IMG/VR virus record: IMGVR_UViG_3300008266_000406
Span: 1 to 25,952 of that record
Source of the DNA: a virus
DNA: 25,952 nucleotides
Strand: one strand, 5' to 3'
Shown: piece after piece, positions 16,047-25,952 of the stretch
Numbering within the stretch: the stretch's first letter is position 1
Layout of the letters: each line of letters begins with the position of its first letter
Made by a program: the position numbers and the translations under genes
The notes under the pieces: model-generated
Database searches by the model: none
What the model was told of the DNA's origin: nothing
Seen by the model: the letters and a program-made list of their open reading frames with translations, nothing else

Positions 16047-19000
16047 ATGATTATACAACGCACAGTTCTTGACCCAATCACAGGTGTCTGTATCCTTGTG
16101 GGTGAAGGGTCACCAAATGGTTTAGATGCACCAAGTGGAAGTCTTTATATTCGTCGTGATTCTGCACAGAACGAAGTACTCTATACCAAATACAATACAG
16201 GGTCATCAGATTGGTCGGTATTGACGAGTGGTTCTGGTGGTGGGTCATCGGTATCTGCTTCATATGCACTAACCGCATCGTTTGCAACTAATGCTGCTAC
16301 GGCAAGTATATTGTTAGGAAGTGTAACTTCTGCATCCTACGCACTAAGTTCATCGTTTGCAACCACTTCATCTTTTGCAAGAAGTGCATCTTTTGCTACA
16401 AATGCAAGAAATGCAGTTACTTCATCGGTTATACAACTATTTGGTGATGCTGGTCCTTCTACACGATATTTTGTATTTGCCGATGATAGTGGTGGTGAAC
16501 AAAAATTATATTTTGATACTTCAGGTGGTACACCGGCATTAAAATATCAACTTGGTAGTGGCATATTAATTGCACCAACTTTTTCTGGAAGTCTTATTGG
16601 TACTGCAAGTCGTGCTACTACCGCATCATTTGTAACAAGTGCATCGTTTGCATCAAATGCTTCAACTGCGGACTTTGCAAGTTCTGCAAATCAAGCAACC
16701 AATGCCAATAGTGCATTAAGTGCAACATCTGCGTCATACGCATTGTCTTCGTCATTTGCTACAACGGCATCATTTGTGGCAACAGCGGCAACGGCAACAT
16801 CGGCTACCAATGCAACAAATACAGCCAATGTTGCGGTCACTGGTTCTGATGACCTTAATACATTCTATGTCACATTTACTGACAATACCTCTGGTAATCG
16901 TCCTATATTCACCGATTCAGATACAAACAATTTAATTTACAATCCATCTATCAATACATTAACTGTTGCTAATATCGTAGGTACAGCTTCCAGAGCAACG
17001 GTAGCAACAACTGCAACATCAGCGTCTTATGCACTATCATCTTCTTATGCATTAAACGCATCTACCGCTGACTTTGCATCATCAGCCAATCAAGCAACTA
17101 ATGCAAATAGCGCATTGAGCGCAACATCGGCATCGTATGCAGTCACTTCATCATTTGCAACTACAGCTTCGTTTGTAGCAACGGCAGCAAATGCTACGAC
17201 TGCAACAACCGCAACCAATACAACCAATGTTGCAGTTACTAGTTCTGGTGAAAATGGTACATTCTTTGTTACCTTTACTGATAATACATTGGGTAATCGT
17301 AGAGTATTTACCGATGCAGATACAACTAATTTAATTTACAATCCGTCTACCAATACACTTACAGTTGCTAACATTACAGGTAACGCATCTACCGCGACTT
17401 CTGCCACATCTGCATCTAATGCAACTTCTGCTTCATTTGCTACAAATGCATTGACGGCAAATACTGCAACCTCTGCAACATCTGCGACATCGGCAATTAC
17501 GGCTACATCGGCATCTTATGCATTAAGTTCGTCATATGCACTGAACGCATCTACCGCAGACTTTGCAAGTTCTGCCAACCAAGCAACTAATGCGAATAGT
17601 GCGACTACTGCAACATCTGCGTCATATGCCGTTACATCGTCATTTGCAAGTGTTGCAGCAACTGCCAATACGGCAACATCGGCAACCTCTGCAACTTCAG
17701 CAACAAATACAACCAATGTAGCAGTTACCAATACAACAGACAATTCAACATATTACTTAGCATTCGTAGACAATACATCTGGTAATCGTGGTATTCGCGC
17801 AGATGCACAGTTGTCTTATAATCCAGGTACCGATACACTAACGGTCACCAATATTAATTCTTCTATTACCGCAACAACTGCAGCAAGTGCTAGTGTATCT
17901 GCAACTTCAGCAAATAGTACATTCTATCTTATCTTTACCGATGCAGCAGGAGCAAGTAAAGCATTACAAGTAGATAGTAATAATCTTACTTATAATCCAT
18001 CAACAGATACTTTATTTGTCACTAACATATCTGGTAATGCATCTAATGCAACTTCTGCTTCATTTGCTACAAATGCATTGACGGCAAATACTGCAACAAG
18101 TGCTACCAGTGCAACATCAGCAACTACAGCAACATCTGCATCTTATGCACTGACTTCATCATTTGCTACAAATGCATTAACAGCTAATTTCGCAACTTCA
18201 GCAGGGTCAGCAACTACTGCTAATAGTGCTACAACTGCAACATCAGCAACAACAGCAACATCTGCATCATTTGCTACAAATGCATTAACAGCCAATAGTG
18301 CAACAACGGCTACATCGGCAACAAGTGCAACATCAGCAACCAATACAAGTAATGTTGCGGTCAATCAAGCATCTGATAATTCTACTTACTATGTAGCGTT
18401 TACAGACAATACAAGTGGTAATAGACCAGTATATACGGATGTAAATTCACTATCATACAATCCATCTACTAATACACTTACTGTTACCAACCTTACAGGT
18501 AATGCATCAACCGCAACTACCGCAACATCAGCCACTTCTGCAACCACAGCAACATCGGCATCTTATGCAACCAACGCGTCAACTGCTGATTTTGCATCGT
18601 CAGCCAATCAGGCAACCAATGCAAACTTTGCAACATCGGCAGGAACAGCAACATCAGCGACAAGTGCATCGTATGCAGCTACTGCAAGTGTGGTAACAGG
18701 AACCATAACTTCTGCATCATTTGCTACCAATGCGAATATTGCAAAGACATCTACTATTACAGGTGTAGGTGATAATTCTCCATATTACATGATTTTTAGT
18801 GACAACAATAGTGGAAATCGTGCTCTGTATGCAGACAATGACAATACCCGTGGATTGTATAATCCATCTACCAATATCTTAACAGTCACCGCAAGTTATG
18901 CAACTGTTGCTGACTTTGCTGCCACACCAACGGTGACGGGTCCACAAGGTCCAACTGGTCCAATAGGACCAACAGGAGAAACTGGACCTGTCGGACCAAC

Positions 19001-19133
19001 TGGTGTTACTGGTCCAGCTGGTTCTGGTGTACCATCTAGTCCGTGTGGTAGTGGTGTATTTTATTTGACTTACAATTGCGGTACTAATCAAACAGAGTGG
19101 AAGTGTTTGGATTTGGGTGACGCATGTGCATAA
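16047..19133 (+). CDS. Long repetitive tail fibre with collagen-like segment and Cys-rich tip
   Basis: 1028 residues. After a short N-terminal region (about 1-68), the chain is built from Ala/Ser/Thr repeats of the type ATSASYALSSSFAT, with hydrophobic residues at regular spacing. This is a pattern seen in aquatic phage fibres and likely to form a trimeric stalk. It is interrupted by six recognisable copies of a ~55-residue module of the form NVAVT...TFYVTFTDNTSGNRP...NLIYNPSTNTLTVANI, starting at about 16827, 17226, 17715, 17905, 18351 and 18750, plus one divergent copy near 16425. Residues 965-991 are nine collagen triplets (GPQ GPT GPI and so on). The last ~35 residues hold four cysteines. 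It probably contacts the host surface, alone or with the giant fibre. No clear Shine-Dalgarno sequence; the start is 3 bases after the previous stop. Confidence 0.85.
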   Translation: MIIQRTVLDPITGVCILVGEGSPNGLDAPSGSLYIRRDSAQNEVLYTKYNTGSSDWSVLTSGSGGGSSVSASYALTASFATNAATASILLGSVTSASYALSSSFATTSSFARSASFATNARNAVTSSVIQLFGDAGPSTRYFVFADDSGGEQKLYFDTSGGTPALKYQLGSGILIAPTFSGSLIGTASRATTASFVTSASFASNASTADFASSANQATNANSALSATSASYALSSSFATTASFVATAATATSATNATNTANVAVTGSDDLNTFYVTFTDNTSGNRPIFTDSDTNNLIYNPSINTLTVANIVGTASRATVATTATSASYALSSSYALNASTADFASSANQATNANSALSATSASYAVTSSFATTASFVATAANATTATTATNTTNVAVTSSGENGTFFVTFTDNTLGNRRVFTDADTTNLIYNPSTNTLTVANITGNASTATSATSASNATSASFATNALTANTATSATSATSAITATSASYALSSSYALNASTADFASSANQATNANSATTATSASYAVTSSFASVAATANTATSATSATSATNTTNVAVTNTTDNSTYYLAFVDNTSGNRGIRADAQLSYNPGTDTLTVTNINSSITATTAASASVSATSANSTFYLIFTDAAGASKALQVDSNNLTYNPSTDTLFVTNISGNASNATSASFATNALTANTATSATSATSATTATSASYALTSSFATNALTANFATSAGSATTANSATTATSATTATSASFATNALTANSATTATSATSATSATNTSNVAVNQASDNSTYYVAFTDNTSGNRPVYTDVNSLSYNPSTNTLTVTNLTGNASTATTATSATSATTATSASYATNASTADFASSANQATNANFATSAGTATSATSASYAATASVVTGTITSASFATNANIAKTSTITGVGDNSPYYMIFSDNNSGNRALYADNDNTRGLYNPSTNILTVTASYATVADFAATPTVTGPQGPTGPIGPTGETGPVGPTGVTGPAGSGVPSSPCGSGVFYLTYNCGTNQTEWKCLDLGDACA
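17411..17470 (+). repeat. 60-base perfect direct repeat, copy 1
   Basis: Identical to 18038-18097, beginning TGCATCTAATGCAACTTCTG. The flanking bases differ on both sides. The copies lie 627 bases (209 codons) apart and in the same frame. Confidence 0.9.
18038..18097 (+). repeat. 60-base perfect direct repeat, copy 2
   Basis: Second copy of the 17411-17470 repeat, in the same reading frame of the fibre gene. Confidence 0.9.
18939..19019 (+). repeat. Nine collagen-like triplets in the first fibre
   Basis: Residues 965-991 read [27 protein letters not shown], a short triple-helix segment just before the cysteine-rich end. Confidence 0.85.
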
Positions 19134-19210
19134 TTTATAAGAGTTACGAATCGTCAACTATTTATTAATAACATAAACTGGCTGCAGGTTGCCAACCCGT
19201 AGGAGAAACT
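19134..19210 (+). promoter_or_regulatory. 77-base gap with motif, hairpins and ribosome site
   Basis: The gap holds AGTTACG-AAT-CGT(C)AACT, a short hairpin with one bulge, followed by CTATTTATTA at 19158-19167. GGTT-GCC-AACC at 19187-19197 is a second mini-hairpin. AGGAG at 19201-19205 lies 5 bases before the next start. Together these suggest a transcription or processing point between the two fibre units, though no standard promoter is evident. Confidence 0.35.
19158..19167 (+). promoter_or_regulatory. CTATTTATTA motif before the fibre adaptor gene
   Basis: Identical ten bases to the 4818 site, 53 bases before the start at 19211, in the largest gap of the fibre region. Confidence 0.3.
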
Positions 19211-19552
19211 ATGATAACCGGTAAGTACAATCTTACAATTCAGACCGCAGAGACATATACCCAACAATTTAAGATATTGTCTGGAAATGGTGCGGCATTT
19301 GACCTATCTCAATACACAGCGTCAAGTTATATCAAAGCAGACTATGCTGCTACAACCGCATCAGCAATATTTACCGCAAGTATCACTTCTCCAACAGAAG
19401 GATTACTTAATTTAGGATTACATGCCAGTTCAAGTGCAGTCTTAACTGGTTCATGCTATTATTATGATATTCGGTTAACCAAGAATGATGGCACTGTTCT
19501 CTATCCATTAGAAGGAAAGGTCTTGGTCAGTAATTCTATCACCAAGCCATAA
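19211..19552 (+). CDS. Small beta-sandwich fibre-associated protein
   Basis: 113 residues made almost wholly of predicted strands: YNLTIQTAETYTQQFKIL, AFDLSQYTASSYIKADY, then LTGSCYYYDIRLTKNDGTVL and YPLEGKVLVSNSITKP. This is the layout of small Ig-like or BppU-N-terminal-like proteins often found beside phage fibres, perhaps as an adaptor or cap linking fibres to the baseplate. The first domain of the gpW-like protein at 2637 has a similar layout. AGGAG 5 bases upstream; 15 bases separate it from the giant fibre gene, so the two are probably co-translated. Function inferred. Confidence 0.6.
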   Translation: MITGKYNLTIQTAETYTQQFKILSGNGAAFDLSQYTASSYIKADYAATTASAIFTASITSPTEGLLNLGLHASSSAVLTGSCYYYDIRLTKNDGTVLYPLEGKVLVSNSITKP

Positions 19553-24571
<5,019 letters not shown>

Positions 24572-24589
24572 AAAAGGAGTTTATTACCA

Positions 24590-24874
24590 ATGGCACATTA
24601 CGCACTATTAGATGAAAACAACATCGTCCTTCAGGTCATCGTTGGAAAAGACGAAGGCACTGAAGGACGAGATTGGGAACAATATTATGGTGGAAAACGC
24701 ACCAGTTACAATACCATCTGTGGTCAACACACCGAAGGTGGTACACCATTTAGAAAGAATTATGCAGGTATTGGGTACACCTATGATGCTGGTAGAGATG
24801 CGTTTATCGCACCAAAACCATCAGAAACTGCAGTATTGAATGAAACGACTTGTTGTTGGGAAGAACCTAGTTAA
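24590..24874 (+). CDS. Conserved phage protein of unknown function, fibre-region type
   Basis: 94 residues. The start MAHYALLDENNIVLQVIVGK and the later SYNTICGQH, FRKNYAGIGYTYDAGRDAFI and APKP match a small family common near fibre genes in aquatic phages. No function is known to me. It has two adjacent cysteines near the end (TCCWEEPS). AAGGAG lies 10 bases upstream, 18 bases after the giant fibre stop, so it probably belongs to the same transcript. Its stop overlaps the convergent endonuclease stop by four bases. An accessory fibre or tip role is a guess from location. Confidence 0.7.
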   Translation: MAHYALLDENNIVLQVIVGKDEGTEGRDWEQYYGGKRTSYNTICGQHTEGGTPFRKNYAGIGYTYDAGRDAFIAPKPSETAVLNETTCCWEEPS

Positions 24875-25254
24875 TCTAGATGTTTCTGGTGAATACGACA
24901 CATAATCCATGTGTTGTACCACAAGTCGGGATGACGAAGCACATCAAATTCAAATTGATATTTCGCTTCATAGTAGGATGCTTCACCTTTCTTTGAACAG
25001 AAGTGTAGGATATCTCTACGAAACTGTTCTGCTCCATATAGAGTAATATCGGCAAGTAGTTGTTTATTACTGCCAAAGTAGACGCGCCAATCGGACTCCC
25101 GTTTGGTGCGTTTTCTTTTTACTTTACGATAGGAGTAGAATTGTTTCTTTCCAATATAGGATTTACCAGTGACCATATTGGTGATTCTGTAGACGAATGC
25201 AATAGCATCGTCGGGGATGTTTGTAACTTTTTTATCGTTGTATAACCATTCCAT
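24871..25254 (-). CDS. GIY-YIG endonuclease, Seg-like
   Basis: 127 residues on the minus strand, the only such gene in the window. The GIY-YIG core is visible: FVYRITN (20-26) for the GIY strand, SYIGKK (32-37) for YIG, then a basic loop (YRKVKRKRTKRESDW), YFGSNKQLLADI and the catalytic-type Glu in YYEAKYQF (E96). Small proteins of this form are widespread in large phages and act as free-standing homing-type endonucleases, though a repair or exclusion role is also possible. No separate DNA-binding domain is present. The upstream region on its strand has AAGGA about 9 bases before the start, and a CTATTTATAAG motif further up. It is flanked by structural genes and a glycosyltransferase, consistent with insertion into an existing gene order. 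Confidence 0.8.
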   Translation of the reverse strand: MEWLYNDKKVTNIPDDAIAFVYRITNMVTGKSYIGKKQFYSYRKVKRKRTKRESDWRVYFGSNKQLLADITLYGAEQFRRDILHFCSKKGEASYYEAKYQFEFDVLRHPDLWYNTWIMCRIHQKHLD

Positions 25255-25315
25255 AAAAGATATCCTTGTTTATCTGATACTTATAAATAGTCACCTAACC
25301 CTTGGGGTTTTTATT
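25255..25315. promoter_or_regulatory. Divergent intergenic region with TATAAATA and a hairpin
   Basis: TATAAATA at 25282-25289 is the exact T4 late-promoter octamer for the plus strand, 26 bases before the glycosyltransferase start. Read on the minus strand it is the CTATTTATAAG motif before the endonuclease. AACCC-TTG-GGGTT at 25297-25309 followed by TTTATT is a small hairpin with a T tail, just before the glycosyltransferase ATG. Either gene could be driven from here. Confidence 0.4.
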
Positions 25316-25952
25316 ATGCAACCAAAACTACACTTACTCGCACTGCCTCATACCCAAACGACTGATGAATACAGTCATTGTGCATTCACTGGTAAAATCA
25401 AACGATTTAGTCCAATGATGCGTTCGGTGGGTTATGAGGTTTTTCATTATGGTATACAAGGTGGACAGAGTGGGGCAACTACGCATGTAGATGTTCTGTC
25501 CATTGATGAATGGGATGACCTTCGTAATCAAGTCATCAGAGAAAAGTATGGTCGTGATAGGCAACCATCAGACTTCTATGGTGACTTGGTAGATAGTAAC
25601 AACATTCTCTACAAGACATTCAATCAACGATTGGAAAATATTCTTATACAAACAGTCGGACCATGGGACATCATCTGTCTCCCATTTGGTCATAGTCATC
25701 AAGATGCCATTAAGATGTTCAAACAACACAAAGTAGAAACGGGTATTGGGTATCCCTATGCCTATCAACCATTCCGTGTCTATGAAAGTTATGCATGGTA
25801 TCACTATCATATGGGACGAGAACAAAAGCATGGCAGTGACTATCATTGGGTCATTCCTAATTACTTTGATGTAAGTGAATGGACTTACAATCCAACACCA
25901 GACAAGTATCTCTTATACTTTGGTCGTATTATGGAGAACAAAGGATTGAATA
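25316..25952 (+). CDS. Glycosyltransferase, GT-B fold, group 1 type (3' end outside window)
   Basis: 212 codons are visible from ATG 25316 with no stop, so the gene runs past the window end. The opening QPKLHLLALPHTQTTDEYSH with CAFTGKIKRFSPMM and GYEVFHYGIQGG is a typical first strand and loop of phage and bacterial group 1 glycosyltransferases. GPWDIICLPFGHSHQ, then TGIGYPYAYQPFRVYESYAW and VIPNYFDVSEW follow. The visible part ends at KYLLYFGRIMENKGLN, the conserved strand that begins the nucleotide-sugar-binding half (compare FGR-x-x-x-x-KG). It would transfer a sugar from a nucleotide donor. The target could be a virion protein, viral DNA or a host surface component. No strong Shine-Dalgarno sequence is seen. 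Confidence 0.88.
   Translation, partial: MQPKLHLLALPHTQTTDEYSHCAFTGKIKRFSPMMRSVGYEVFHYGIQGGQSGATTHVDVLSIDEWDDLRNQVIREKYGRDRQPSDFYGDLVDSNNILYKTFNQRLENILIQTVGPWDIICLPFGHSHQDAIKMFKQHKVETGIGYPYAYQPFRVYESYAWYHYHMGREQKHGSDYHWVIPNYFDVSEWTYNPTPDKYLLYFGRIMENKGLN

Larger units (their letters stand above)
16251..18932 (+). repeat. ASYAL/ATSA low-complexity coding repeats
   Basis: This is tandem degenerate coding for Ala-Thr-Ser-Ala-Ser-Tyr/Phe-Ala units, separated by the folded modules. Codons vary between copies (GCA/GCT/GCG, TCA/TCG/TCT), but some stretches are identical at the DNA level; the longest noticed is a 60-base pair listed separately. Confidence 0.85.

Noticed and set aside
17516-18364. Minus-strand Val/Ala-rich reading frames over the ASYAL repeats
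   Set aside because: Complement of GCA/ACA/TCA-type repeats; low complexity and no regulatory context.

Overview
The window is a piece of a tailed double-stranded DNA phage genome (class Caudoviricetes). It reads as a siphovirus with a lambda-type head. The evidence is an almost entirely one-directional, tightly packed block of structural genes in lambda order: small terminase, GpA-type large terminase, gpW-like head completion protein, lambda-family portal, capsid protease fused to the major capsid protein, FII-like head-tail joiner, tail terminator, tail tube, a G/G-T tail chaperone pair made by frameshifting, and tape measure. No sheath or contractile-tail gene is visible. The DNA is AT-rich and most genes carry an AGGAG-type ribosome binding site. 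The fibre vocabulary (ASYAL-type repeats, collagen-like GPT/GAT repeats, Gly-rich tip) and the 94-residue protein resemble those of aquatic phages, including cyanophage-like ones. That suggests a marine or freshwater origin, but the host cannot be named from this sequence. No lysis, replication, integration, tRNA or CRISPR feature is present.

Layout. 28-2564: DNA packaging (TerS, TerL), overlapping as ATGA. 2637-6918: head genes. These are a gpW-like protein with an extra N-terminal beta domain, the portal, and one 695-residue polyprotein that runs protease, acidic scaffold-like segment, then HK97-fold capsid protein, with Shine-Dalgarno-preceded in-frame internal starts at the last two segments. 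A strong hairpin terminator (6949-6990) closes the head block. 7002-9579: neck and tail tube, ending in a T-TTT-TTG slippery site that joins the G and T chaperone frames. 9591-16043: tape measure, a distal-tail-like protein, a large hub-like protein with fibronectin-type modules, and a further beta-rich tail protein. 16047-24874: the adhesion region, with a 1028-residue repeat fibre, a 113-residue beta-sandwich protein, a 1667-residue collagen-like and Gly-rich fibre, and a 94-residue fibre-associated protein. 24871-25254: a GIY-YIG endonuclease, the only gene on the minus strand. 25316-end: the 5' part of a glycosyltransferase.

How they work together. The terminase pumps DNA through the portal into a shell assembled from the protease/scaffold/capsid polyprotein. 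gpW-like and FII-like proteins close the neck. G and G-T chaperone the tape measure while tube protein polymerises to a length set by the rather short 528-residue tape measure. The hub and fibre proteins then build an elaborate host-recognition device, which takes up over a third of the window.

The most interesting points are the nested-start capsid polyprotein and its codon-usage change, the G/G-T frameshift, the beta-domain-gpW fusion, a recurring CTATTTATWA motif upstream of four genes in matching orientation, a tandem domain duplication in the giant fibre, and a Thr-rich collagen fibre encoded near a glycosyltransferase.
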